Assembly (NCBI GenBank): GCA_025929155.1
Contig: JAICMR010000009.1
Span: 1 to 40,484, forward strand
DNA: 40,484 nucleotides
Origin: Chthoniobacterales bacterium
GTDB taxonomy: Bacteria; Verrucomicrobiota; Verrucomicrobiia; Chthoniobacterales; UBA10450
Reading direction: 5' to 3'
The position numbers and the translations under genes are program-made. A model generated the notes under the pieces. It was not told the origin of the DNA and did no database searches. It saw nothing but the letters and a program-made list of their open reading frames with translations. This document shows, one piece after another, positions 16,871 to 27,727 of the stretch (within the stretch, counting starts at the first letter, position 1; every line of letters begins with the position of its first letter).

Positions 16871-18421
16871 CTACCTGCTGATGCGAATGTCGCCGCTCGT
16901 TAGGTTTCCTCCGGCGGAATAACCCGTGCTGACATTGAGAAAGAAAGTGTCAGGAACTCCCGTGCCGCTTTTGTCGCTGACCCGGACGGTAAATTCTACC
17001 AGGGTGTCATCGTCGAACCGCGCCTTGCCGCCGAAACGGGCCGTGCTGCCGTTGATCGTCAGGCTCGTAATCTTGCCATTACGAATGGATAACTCCGCAG
17101 CAGGGTCGCGATAGCTAAAGGAGCCAAGGCTGCTATTTGCGGACTGCGTCGCGTTAAACTTAAAAGTTGCCTGGTCGCCTTCGCCGTCGATCGAACCGCG
17201 GCCATTCACTTCCGCCGTGGTGGAGACGCCGGGATCGTAAAGTTCCGCGGTGCCGATGACATTGACCATGCTGTCAAAGCCGCCTGCCGCGAGCACCTCT
17301 CCATCGGGAAGTAACGTTGCGGTATGCCAGTATCGGCCCGCGCTGAGGCTGCCGGTGGCTGTCCAGGTTCCGCTCGCCGGATCATACAACTCCGCGGTGG
17401 CGGAGGCGGCGATGTTGCTATCGAGTCCTCCGACGACGAGCACATGGCCGTTAGATAATAAGTTGGCCGTATGTAAGTAGCGGGCGCTACTGAGACTATC
17501 GGTAACACTCCAGGTCCCGCTTCCCGGATTATATAACTCCGCGCCGGACAGCGCGCCGCCGTCAAAGCCGCCGGCTATCAATACCTGACCATCAGGCAGT
17601 GAAGTCGCGGTATGTTGAGATCTGGCGACATGGAGAGCTCCGGTATCACTCCAACTCCCGCTGACTGGGTCGTATAACTCCGAACTGGTAAGAGCGTTGA
17701 AGTTGCTATCAAAGCCACCTGCGACCAGCACCTTCCTGGTGGGAAGCAGTGTGCCGGTGAAATTGCTGCGGGCGATCTTAAGACTGCCAGTGACTGTCCA
17801 GCTACCTGTTGCCGGATCGTAGAGCTCCGCGGTTGCGGTAAAACCAACGTTGTCCAGTCCTCCGGCCACCAAGACCCTGCCGTCCGCGAGCAGGGTCGCG
17901 CTATGAAGAAAGCGTCCGGTATGAAGGCTACCGCTGGTGGTCCAAGTGCCATCGGTTGCGTTGTAAAGCTCCGCGGTCGTCGAAGGGTTACCGATATTAT
18001 CTACTCCGCCGACCACGAGAACCAGACCGTTCGGAAGCAAAGTCGCAGAGGCGTTTCGTCGCGGCGTATGGAGACTGCCGGTGAGAGTCCAGGCCCCAGT
18101 GGCCGGGTCGTAGACTTCCGCGCTCCCGATCACAAGGTAATTGCGATTCTCGCCTCCCACCACCAACGCACGGCCGTCCGGCAGCAGCGCCGCCGCCTGA
18201 TCGGTCCGCGCGACCTTGAGAGGAGCGGTGGTGGTCCATTGGAAAGAAGCAGCGCTCGCGTTCTGTGCGACGAGCGCCGCGGCGGCGATCGAGACGACAT
18301 AACTCGCGAGACGCGCCAGGAATGTTTTCACGGAATGAGAATGAATATGTTTAGCCAGGTTGTCCGTAGGATTGCCCTCGTAATCGATATTATTGGCAAG
18401 ATCCGACTTGTAAGCAGACAT
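16871..18421 (-). CDS. Exported Kelch-type beta-propeller protein
   Basis: A 516-residue protein in a frame that remains open upstream. ATG at 18421 is used here; a GTG at 18331 would give a cleaner signal peptide (MKTFLARLASYVVSI..., cleavage after ASA), so the true start may be there. Seven ~49-residue Kelch-like repeats follow, each of the form SLxxxRxxHTATLLPDGxVLVxGG ... AELYDPxxGTW, expected to close a propeller. The last ~110 residues form a separate domain (ATFKFNATQ..., SFSYRDPAAELSIRNG, ARFDDDTLVEFTVRVSD), like the post-COAP/propeller-associated modules of secreted Verrucomicrobia proteins. It lies 80 bp downstream of pepT on the same strand. Ligand unknown. Confidence 0.8.
   Translation of the reverse strand: MSAYKSDLANNIDYEGNPTDNLAKHIHSHSVKTFLARLASYVVSIAAAALVAQNASAASFQWTTTAPLKVARTDQAAALLPDGRALVVGGENRNYLVIGSAEVYDPATGAWTLTGSLHTPRRNASATLLPNGLVLVVGGVDNIGNPSTTAELYNATDGTWTTSGSLHTGRFLHSATLLADGRVLVAGGLDNVGFTATAELYDPATGSWTVTGSLKIARSNFTGTLLPTRKVLVAGGFDSNFNALTSSELYDPVSGSWSDTGALHVARSQHTATSLPDGQVLIAGGFDGGALSGAELYNPGSGTWSVTDSLSSARYLHTANLLSNGHVLVVGGLDSNIAASATAELYDPASGTWTATGSLSAGRYWHTATLLPDGEVLAAGGFDSMVNVIGTAELYDPGVSTTAEVNGRGSIDGEGDQATFKFNATQSANSSLGSFSYRDPAAELSIRNGKITSLTINGSTARFGGKARFDDDTLVEFTVRVSDKSGTGVPDTFFLNVSTGYSAGGNLTSGDIRISR
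17230..18229 (-). repeat. Seven tandem ~147-bp Kelch-repeat units
   Basis: Within the Kelch gene the 49-codon unit recurs seven times, with recurring DNA blocks for ELYDPxxGTW and LLPDGxVLVxGG. Units differ at many positions, so this is ancient protein-repeat duplication and not a recent satellite. Confidence 0.8.
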
Positions 18422-18501
18422 GGTCGCCGGGCTCCGAATAACCCGGCATGGAGCCCGACGCCGGATAGGCGCTGCAGCGCATGCTGACTGAGATCTCGCG
18501 A

Positions 18502-19743
18502 CTAGCCTTTCCTTTCCCATAATCCACCGAGGTGGTCGCAGGCGATGACTGCCGACTCCATATCCTGGACGGCAGTCCATTCAAGAGGCCCATGAGGGTT
18601 GTACTCACCGCAAAAAAGGTTGGGGGTGGGCAGGCCCAATTCGGTCAGGCGCGAGCCGTCGGTGCCGCCCCGCGCGACATGGTCGTAGGGTTTTAGTCCG
18701 GCCGCCAGAAACGCCTCTCGCGCCAGCTCCACCGGGCGCATGTCCTTGCGCAACCAATAAGCCATGTTGCGATATTGTTTCCGAATCTTGCAGCGAATGC
18801 GCGCCCGAGGCTCACTAGCTTGTAAGCCCCGGCAAAGGCCTTGGAGCATATTCCCTTTCTCCGCCAGCCCTTTCAGCTCGAAGTCCCGCAAGATGAATTT
18901 CACGATGGCCCGCTCTGTGCGGCCTTCCATCTCGATGGGATGAATGAAGCCATCTCTTCCTTCGGTTGTCTCCGGGGCGCAACGTTCGCGCGGCAGGGCA
19001 GCGAGGAGCTTGCCCGCGAGATAGGCTGCATTCACCATGCCTTTAGCCCTGGCTTCCATCGTGTGCGTGGTGATGCCCTCGATGATGACCTCGGCGGCAT
19101 CGCCGGAAAAGGTCTCCCAGCAAATCTCTCCCGGTGCGCCACCGTCGAGGGTGTAAGCGACATCGGCGCCCAGCATTCTCAGGTCGAGCTTGTCCATCCC
19201 GCGGCCGATCTCCTCGTCCGGGTTAAAGCAGATTCGAATCTCACCATGCTTCCTTTTTGTCTCATGGAGCAACCGCTCTACTAAAGTCATGATGACCGCA
19301 ACACCGGACTTGTCGTCGGAACCTAACAAAGTGGTCCCGCTGGCAGTGACGATGTCTTTCCCCACCGCAGTGCGTAGTTCCGGCGATGTTGCTGGATCGA
19401 GAGTTAAGGTAGGATTATCAGGAAACGTAAGAACTCTACCATCGTACTTGCGATGAACGATGGGCTTTACGCCCTTACCGGAGCAGTCAGGCGCCGTATC
19501 AACGTGGGCGAAGAAGGCCACCGTCGGTACGCGCGTTTTACGGGTATTAGCAGGTATTCTGGCAGTGACGTAGCCATGTTTTGTCATCTGCACGTCAGCC
19601 GCGCCCAGTTCACTTAGCTCCTGTCTCAGTAACTCCAATAACACCGACTGACCGGGTGTGCTCGGAAAGGTGTCGCTCGACTCGTTTGACTGCGTATCGA
19701 TCTGAACATAGCGTAGGAACCGCGAAAGAAGGTTAGCACTCAT
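18502..19743 (-). CDS. pepT: Peptidase T (tripeptide aminopeptidase, M20)
   Basis: A 413-residue M20 metallopeptidase. The start ATG at 19743 (MSANLLSRFLRYVQIDTQS) matches the family N-terminus. Metal-site motifs are in order: FAHVDTAPD (His and Asp ligands, about 82-86), LLGSDDKSGVAVI (bridging Asp), NPDEEIGRG (catalytic Glu and ligand), YTLDGGAPGE (Asp ligand), and CGEYNPHGPLEW with the last His near the C-terminus. A lid domain lies between. It removes N-terminal residues from tripeptides in the cytoplasm. Length agrees with bacterial PepT and every expected metal ligand is visible. It is divergent from the unknown gene at 19924 and upstream of the Kelch gene. Confidence 0.95.
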   Translation of the reverse strand: MSANLLSRFLRYVQIDTQSNESSDTFPSTPGQSVLLELLRQELSELGAADVQMTKHGYVTARIPANTRKTRVPTVAFFAHVDTAPDCSGKGVKPIVHRKYDGRVLTFPDNPTLTLDPATSPELRTAVGKDIVTASGTTLLGSDDKSGVAVIMTLVERLLHETKRKHGEIRICFNPDEEIGRGMDKLDLRMLGADVAYTLDGGAPGEICWETFSGDAAEVIIEGITTHTMEARAKGMVNAAYLAGKLLAALPRERCAPETTEGRDGFIHPIEMEGRTERAIVKFILRDFELKGLAEKGNMLQGLCRGLQASEPRARIRCKIRKQYRNMAYWLRKDMRPVELAREAFLAAGLKPYDHVARGGTDGSRLTELGLPTPNLFCGEYNPHGPLEWTAVQDMESAVIACDHLGGLWERKG

Positions 19744-19923
19744 GCCCGAAGTCTCCACGCCGAGGGCGATGGCGCAAATCGTGGCGAGCGGCGAGCACTG
19801 CTCTTCTTCTCAGGTTGTCATCATCGTCATTTCGCACATCACGCCTGTCTCAGGTCCGGAGGAGAATCACCGCGCAAGCTGGGTGGCTCGCGTTTTGCTA
19901 CGAACCGACTCGTTCCAACGCAC

Positions 19924-21381
19924 ATGAAAGAAGAGATCACCGACACACACTCCAAGGCATTGCGAATCAATCTCGACCCGCGGTGGTATGGGACATTTGC
20001 CGAGATTGGCGCAGGCCAGGAAGTGGTCCGCTGGTTTTTCCGCGTCGGCGGCGCCGCCGGGACGATCGCCAAGAGCATCTCGGCCTACGACATGAAGGTG
20101 AGTGACGCGATCTACGGCCGGGCCGAACGTTACGTCTCGCGCGGCCGGCTTCAGGCGATGCTCGATCGGGAATTCCGGCTCGATATCGAGCGGCTCGGGC
20201 ACGACCGCGGCGATAACACTTCCTTCTTCGCCTTTGCCGATACGGTTGTCGCGCAGAGTTACCGCGGTGGCAATGACTGTCACGGCTGGATGGGGATCAA
20301 ATTCCAGAGCCGGGTGAACGATGAACCGAGCCAGATTGTGATGCATGTCCGGATGCTCGACACCCAAGCCTCGCTTCAGCAGGAAGCGCTCGGCATCGTC
20401 GGCGTTAATCTCTGCTATGGAGCGTTTTTTTTAAATCACGTCCCGGAAGAGCTGGTGGAATCGCTCCTCGATAAACTGACGATCGGCCGGATCGAGATCG
20501 ATATGCTGGAGCTCACCGGAATCGAATTCCGCAACGTCGACAACCGGGTTATGGCCCTGAAGCTGGTCCAGCTCGGATTGAGTGGCGCGGCCATGTTCGG
20601 CGCCGATCGGGAAGTTCTGCAACCTTCCGACGTCCTTCGCAAGAAAGCTGTTCTGGTCGAGCGGGGCAGTTTCCGTCCGATGACCCACGTGAACCTCAAC
20701 ATGCTGGAGTGCGCCCTGAGCAAGTTTAAGGAAGATCCTGCGGTCGCCGACAAACCGGTTCTGCCAGTGATGGAACTAACCATGCGCAATCTGCTCGCGG
20801 GAGGAAAAGACGTGGATCGGCGCGACTTCCTGGCCCGGGCGGAGTTACTGGCCGCTTGCGGAATGACCGTCTTGATCTCGGATTACTTCGAGTATTATCG
20901 CCTCGCCGCATATCTCTCGGCACGGACTTCGGAGCGAATCGGCATCGTCCTGGGAGTGCCGAGTGTCTATGAGTTATTTGAGGAGAAATATTACGCCGGG
21001 CTCCCTGGCGGCACGCTCGAAAGCTTCGGCCGGCTCTTCAAGCATGACTTGAAGATCTACGTCTATCCGTTGCGGGCGAAGGAAAGCGATGAGTTGCAAA
21101 CCATCCACAACGTCAAGGTGGACCCAAAGTTACAGCCTCTCTACGACTACCTGGTTGGCCGCGGCAGTTTCGTCCAGCTCGATAACTGTAATCTGGCCTA
21201 CCTTTCGATTTTCTCGCGCGACGTCTTGAAGCGAATCGCTACTCAGGATGAGTCTTGGGAGGAAATGGTCCCGCCGCAGGTGGCGGATTTGATTCGCGAG
21301 CGCGGCTTCTTTGGTTATCGACCGAACGAAAAAGCGGTCGTCGATGGTGCGGCAACGTCCGTTGGCGAGCGGGAGGCGTAA
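19924..21381 (+). CDS. Large conserved protein of unknown function
   Basis: A 485-residue cytoplasmic-looking protein with no signal peptide or membrane helix. The N-terminal block NLDPRWYGTFAEIGAGQEVVRWFFRVGGAAGTIAKSISAYD-like region and the segments CHGWMGIKFQ, QQEALGIVGVNLCYGAFF, NRVMALKLVQLGLS and MLECALSKF look strongly conserved. I recall close relatives in cyanobacteria, marine bacteria and Verrucomicrobia with inconsistent annotations (for example TonB-related or nucleotidyltransferase), none of which I can justify from motifs here. The C-terminal half (LLAACGMTVLISDYFEYYRLAAYL) may bind a nucleotide or metabolite, but no known catalytic signature is present. It is divergent from pepT. 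Confidence 0.75.
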   Translation: MKEEITDTHSKALRINLDPRWYGTFAEIGAGQEVVRWFFRVGGAAGTIAKSISAYDMKVSDAIYGRAERYVSRGRLQAMLDREFRLDIERLGHDRGDNTSFFAFADTVVAQSYRGGNDCHGWMGIKFQSRVNDEPSQIVMHVRMLDTQASLQQEALGIVGVNLCYGAFFLNHVPEELVESLLDKLTIGRIEIDMLELTGIEFRNVDNRVMALKLVQLGLSGAAMFGADREVLQPSDVLRKKAVLVERGSFRPMTHVNLNMLECALSKFKEDPAVADKPVLPVMELTMRNLLAGGKDVDRRDFLARAELLAACGMTVLISDYFEYYRLAAYLSARTSERIGIVLGVPSVYELFEEKYYAGLPGGTLESFGRLFKHDLKIYVYPLRAKESDELQTIHNVKVDPKLQPLYDYLVGRGSFVQLDNCNLAYLSIFSRDVLKRIATQDESWEEMVPPQVADLIRERGFFGYRPNEKAVVDGAATSVGEREA

Positions 21382-21431
21382 GCAAGATCCGCACGCTTTT
21401 GATCCTGGATCGGTGGAAGCCGATGCGGATT

Positions 21432-21462
21432 GCCCGGTCATTGCACCCGAACGCAACCGGGC
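21432..21462. terminator. Hairpin between convergent genes, possible bidirectional terminator
   Basis: GCCCGGT (21432-21438) and ACCGGGC (21456-21462) are perfect complements around a 17-nt loop that has a second small TTGC/GCAA stem. It lies between the convergent genes ending at 21381 and 21576. No U-run follows, so an intrinsic terminator is only a possibility. Confidence 0.35.
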
Positions 21463-21575
21463 GATGACGGCACCAAGGTTCTGGAATTCCTTCTCGTGCT
21501 CGACGCGACCTTCGAATCCCAATCCAGCTTAGGATAGGATCCGAAGAAGCGAACGTGCGATTGACGTTGGCGAGG

Positions 21576-22700
21576 CTAATGCATCGCTGCCGCAGTTACC
21601 CGGCTGATGGCGTTGATGATATCCTGAACGTCCACTGGTTTGACCAATGACTCGGCGAAGCCTGCCTCCCGATATTCCTGCCGATCCCGAGCAGTGCCGA
21701 ACCCGGAAATCGCAATGCCAGGTATGCCGCGCGCGGACAGATTTCGCATGAGATCGCGGCCGTCTCCATCAGGCAGCGCGATATCGGAAAGCAAAAGATC
21801 CCCCGGCTTCCACGAGGCGAGGGCTTCCGTGACGCAGGTGGCTTCCTGAACCTCAAATCCCTTGCGACGCAGAACTCGCGCGAAGGTCCGCAAAGTATCG
21901 AGATGATCTTCAACAAGGAGGAGCCTTGGCAGATCCGAGCCGATTTTCGCCTGTGGCGGCGGCGCGACCTCGGGTCCTGGAAGTTCCAGTCGATCAATCA
22001 GGTCGCTGACCAAACGGGCTTCGCGGCTGATGTTTTTTCGCAGCACCTGGATGCAATCGTGGATTGCCGGATTATCGGATGAAGCCACGTGCTGCTGGAG
22101 CTCGGTCAGGGTGCTTAAGAGCGGCGCCAGCGGAGTGCGCAGCTCGTGACTGACGACAGCGAGTACTTTTTCCCTGGCTTCCGACTCCGCTTCTGCGCGC
22201 AACAAGCTGTTATTCACCTCGAGCCATTGCTCGCGCGTCGGGATTTTTAAAATGTGCGGAACGAGCGAACGCAGAATGAGAAGAGTGGCAACGGCGAGCA
22301 GCGCAGCGGCAAGGCGAATGAGGACCAGGGACCAGATAACGAACCGGCCCTGAGACCAGAGGGTAAGCAGGCCGAAGAGTGCGCTGAACCCGCACAAGAA
22401 GAGGAAACCCCCAATACAAAGAACCACCCATCCAAAGGGCACATCGGGCCGCTGCCTAACGATCCGGAAGAGCGAGAAGGGCATCACGCAAAAAGCCACC
22501 GCGAGGCTCGCGCTGCAGGCGAGGCTCAGCCAGGTCAGGAACTGCGGCGGCGTGTATGCCCGGGAACGTTGCAGCAGGATCGAGAAAATGTTCGCTCCGT
22601 AGAGCCAGAAGCTGACCACCACGAGACAAAAGAGGATGAAAAATGCGGCGTAACGAAGCGCCACACGGCGGACATCTACATTCATGACAAGGCTGAGCAT
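21576..22700 (-). CDS. Histidine-kinase-like membrane protein: ETR1-like sensor, HisKA, receiver, no ATPase domain
   Basis: A 374-residue protein. Residues about 17-148 contain four membrane helices. Helices 2-4, with FLCGFSALFGLLTLW (Cys103), ALLAVATLLILRSLVPHIL and the linker after them, resemble the ethylene-binding-type sensor of ETR1-like receptors, but the copper-binding His position is Ala107. A coiled linker (about 160-180) leads to HisKA with VVSHELRTPL, phosphoacceptor His185. The helix pair ends near 238, and after a short proline-rich linker the receiver domain (256-370, LLVEDHLDT, phosphoacceptor Asp306, Lys at LVKP) follows directly. The ~110-residue HATPase_c domain is absent, with no N, G1 or G2 box anywhere. 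It may relay phosphate from another kinase. Confidence 0.85.
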   Translation of the reverse strand: MLSLVMNVDVRRVALRYAAFFILFCLVVVSFWLYGANIFSILLQRSRAYTPPQFLTWLSLACSASLAVAFCVMPFSLFRIVRQRPDVPFGWVVLCIGGFLFLCGFSALFGLLTLWSQGRFVIWSLVLIRLAAALLAVATLLILRSLVPHILKIPTREQWLEVNNSLLRAEAESEAREKVLAVVSHELRTPLAPLLSTLTELQQHVASSDNPAIHDCIQVLRKNISREARLVSDLIDRLELPGPEVAPPPQAKIGSDLPRLLLVEDHLDTLRTFARVLRRKGFEVQEATCVTEALASWKPGDLLLSDIALPDGDGRDLMRNLSARGIPGIAISGFGTARDRQEYREAGFAESLVKPVDVQDIINAISRVTAAAMH

Positions 22701-23122
22701 CAGCTATTTAGCAGAGCTTGTGCCATTTTCAAAGCCTCGTTTCCAAGCGGTCGGAATCTCCGGTTTAGCTGCCATTTTTGACCGGTAATCATGCAACCGC
22801 CGCTGCTTCTTAGCCACGGAGTCGTTAGGCGAGCCAGAAGGTTTTAACAAGAAATTAAGTGACTGTCTCGAAAGCTGTGCGGAGCTGACGGATAGGCGGG
22901 CGGGTTGGTGTGCGACTTAAAGCTAAACCGCCAGTGAAACTCTTTCGCGGCGATGTTGTTACCGGGAACACTGCCTGCAACTGAGTCCTTGTGGATCGAG
23001 TCCTGCGGCGTTCGATTGGCATCCGACGCGACTCCGGTTATTCTGCTTTGTGATCGAGAAGGTGTCGGCGGCGCCAATCAGAGATCCCGCAATGGAGATC
23101 GGTCAACCAAAAGAATAAACTC
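22701..23122. other. Divergent spacer with a dispersed-word copy
   Basis: The spacer between the kinase-like gene (minus) and gcdH (plus) holds one exact TCGTTAGGC at 22822-22830. I see no RNA gene or clear promoter, and the small plus frame from 22953 has no family match. Confidence 0.4.
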
Positions 23123-24280
23123 ATGCTCGACTTTTACTCCATCGAGAGCCTCCTTACTCCGGAGCAACGCGCGATTCGGGACGCGGTCCGCGAGTTTGTG
23201 GACGGCGAGATTCTCCCGAACGTGCGCGGTTGGTGGGATCGCCATGAATTCCCGGCAGCCATCAAAGATCAGTTCGGAGCGATTGGTCTCTTCGGACCAA
23301 CTTTGCCCCAGGAGTACGGCTGTGCGGGGATCGATAACATTGCCTACGGCCTGATCAATTACGAGCTGGAACGCGGCGACAGCGGGCTGCGCTCCTTTGC
23401 CTCGGTCCAAGGCGCGCTCGTGATGTATCCGTTTTTCGCTTACGGTTCGGAGGACCAGCGGAGAAAGTATTTGCCGGATTTAGCAGCCGGGCGACTCATC
23501 GGCTGCTTCGGACTAACCGAAAGCGACGGTGGCAGCGACCCGGGCGCGATGCGGACACGCGCGCGCCGCGACGGCGACGGGTGGATTCTTAGCGGCTCCA
23601 AAACCTGGATCACCAATAGCCCAATCGCCGATATCGCGATCGTGTGGGCCAAAGACGACGAGGGCGTCGTGCGAGGCTTTATCGTGCCCACCGACGCGAC
23701 CGGTTACAGCGCGCCAACAATCGAGTCGAAGATGAGCCTGCGCGCCTCTTCCACGGGTGAGATTGTTCTGCAGGATTGCCGCGTGGGTCACGAGGCGCTC
23801 CTGCCGGATTCCGGCGGCCTGCGCTCTCCTCTCGGCTGTCTGACGCAGGCGCGCTACGGCATTTCCTGGGGCGCGCTCGGAGCGCTCGAGGCGGTTTACA
23901 CCTGTGCGCGCGACTATGCCGCGACGAGAACAACTTTCGGCAAACCGATCGCGGGACGCCAACTGGTCCAGGACAAGCTCGTTCGGATGCTAACCGACCA
24001 CACCCTTGGATTACTCATGTCCTATCAACTTGGCAGGCTCAAGGACGAGAATAAGATGACGTTTGCGCAGGTCTCGATGGCGAAACGCAACAACGTCCGG
24101 GTCGCCCTCAACGGCGCGCGCCTGGCTCGGGAGATCCTCGGCGGCAACGGAATCACGACCGAGTATCCAGTCATTCGCCACCTGCTCAATCTCGAAACAG
24201 TCGACACCTACGAAGGCACTCACGACATTCAGACTCTGATTATAGGGCGCGAGATTACCGGGCTGGGCGCGCTGGAGTAA
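23123..24280 (+). CDS. gcdH: Glutaryl-CoA dehydrogenase (acyl-CoA dehydrogenase family)
   Basis: A 385-residue protein spanning the three acyl-CoA dehydrogenase domains: N-terminal helical (TPEQRAIRDAVREFVDGEI), middle barrel (CFGLTESDGGSDPGAMRT, then WILSGSKTWITNSPIADIAIVWA) and C-terminal helical (ILGGNGITTEYPVIRHLLNL, DTYEGTHDIQTLIIGREITG). The catalytic Glu is in YEGTHD, and RSFASVQGALVMYPFFAYGSEDQ is the segment that distinguishes glutaryl-CoA dehydrogenases from other family members. It converts glutaryl-CoA to crotonyl-CoA and CO2 in lysine/tryptophan degradation, passing electrons to ETF. No other degradation genes are adjacent. The Shine-Dalgarno ahead of the ATG is weak. Specificity is assigned from motifs only. 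Confidence 0.88.
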   Translation: MLDFYSIESLLTPEQRAIRDAVREFVDGEILPNVRGWWDRHEFPAAIKDQFGAIGLFGPTLPQEYGCAGIDNIAYGLINYELERGDSGLRSFASVQGALVMYPFFAYGSEDQRRKYLPDLAAGRLIGCFGLTESDGGSDPGAMRTRARRDGDGWILSGSKTWITNSPIADIAIVWAKDDEGVVRGFIVPTDATGYSAPTIESKMSLRASSTGEIVLQDCRVGHEALLPDSGGLRSPLGCLTQARYGISWGALGALEAVYTCARDYAATRTTFGKPIAGRQLVQDKLVRMLTDHTLGLLMSYQLGRLKDENKMTFAQVSMAKRNNVRVALNGARLAREILGGNGITTEYPVIRHLLNLETVDTYEGTHDIQTLIIGREITGLGALE

Positions 24281-24537
24281 CTAACGAGGAGCTCCATTCG
24301 GGACAGGCCTCCGGCGTGCGGTAGGATCCGATGGAAGGGCACAACCGAGGCGAAGCGACGCGCATCGCCCGCCCGCACTCGTGTCGATCTCGGCTTTCCA
24401 GGCGCGGCGGGATTAATATTCATTCGTAATTCGGGTTATCCCTCCCGCTGAGCCATCTGGAACACAGAAGACGCGGAGGTTGCTCTGCGTGTCTGTTTCC
24501 AGTTGGTGTTTCTCGAGCGGTCTTGACGCGGTTCCCC

Positions 24538-25089
24538 TTACGAACGCGGAGGCCCGAGCGGCTCGGTCATCTTCTTTCGGGCATAGGCGGAAAGATCTTC
24601 CTTCCACGGGAAAGCGCGATCCGCCGTGACCGCGTTCCAGTAGAGATCGCCGGCGTGGCGCCAGGCATCGATGACGACGCCACCGCTAAAGGACTGCCCG
24701 TGGGCCGTGATTACCAGCGCATTGCTCTCGAGAAAGTCTCGCGGGTGCGAGACAGCCCAATGGATCTGAAGTGTGTGGAGATCCAACCGCCGCATCTCGC
24801 GGAGCAGGTCTTGCGTCCAGTGATAACAGAGACCTTTCTGGCGCAGGCCGAGATTGACCAACCCGTTTTGGAAGATCGCCGGTCCAACGATCTGATAGTC
24901 ATGCTTTAGTCGTGCGCTTGTCGTGTAGGCGCAGTCTGCGGCGCGTCGCGCTTCGGTTGGGCTAACTGCTGGCGAAAGCGCCTGTAAAGCGTTCGCAAGC
25001 GCGGCAGGTGAATGGTTTTCCCGGGGCATGACGCCGACGCAGCCGGCATAGAGAAATGCAAGTGTGATGAGCAAAAGCGGACTTCGCAT
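24538..25089 (-). CDS. Lipoprotein of unknown function with a possible Cys-His-Asp site
   Basis: A 183-residue protein from the ATG at 25089, which starts a lipoprotein signal (MRSPLLLITLAFLYAGC, lipobox YAGC). The frame extends further upstream without a plausible N-terminus. The mature part has conserved-looking blocks: CAYTTSARLKHDYQIV, then QKGLCYHWTQDLLREM, IHWAVSHPRDFLESNALVITAHGQ and GVVIDAWRHAGDLYWN. The invariant-looking Cys in GLCYHW, the His in AVSHP and the Asp in VIDAWR are spaced as in papain-like or transglutaminase-type folds, but the assignment is inference. It lies after pyrG at the end of the LPS-precursor gene group. Confidence 0.65.
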   Translation of the reverse strand: MRSPLLLITLAFLYAGCVGVMPRENHSPAALANALQALSPAVSPTEARRAADCAYTTSARLKHDYQIVGPAIFQNGLVNLGLRQKGLCYHWTQDLLREMRRLDLHTLQIHWAVSHPRDFLESNALVITAHGQSFSGGVVIDAWRHAGDLYWNAVTADRAFPWKEDLSAYARKKMTEPLGPPRS

Positions 25090-25324
25090 GATCTCTCTAA
25101 AAACGGCGGTCCCAGGAACAATTAGTTGGGATGAATCAGGAAAAGCACGAGAGCAGGAAGAAGCGCATTCCGAGCCTGCCGATGCGTCGAGACCGAAATG
25201 TCGTCCGGATAATTTGCCACGAAGTAAAAAGACATCCGCGGAAGTTCTATCTTCCCTGAGCGACCTGTTGCGCAGTTTACCGCGTTCATTCCCAAGCACT
25301 CGAGTGACGAGCACTCGCTGGGCA

Positions 25325-27675
<2,351 letters not shown>

Positions 27676-27727
27676 GGGCGGGAGAGTAGCAGGCGCGCGC
27701 CCCGGCTGACAATCGTCGGCGATTTCG

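Noticed and set aside
17230-18229. Regular repeat spacing that might suggest CRISPR
   Set aside because: Units are 147 bp, imperfect, in frame and encode Kelch repeats; no short identical repeats with unique spacers exist here or elsewhere in the window.
24471-24500. Hairpin between convergent gcdH and the lipoprotein gene
   Set aside because: The stem has a mismatch and a wobble pair and lacks a T-run, too weak to call a terminator.
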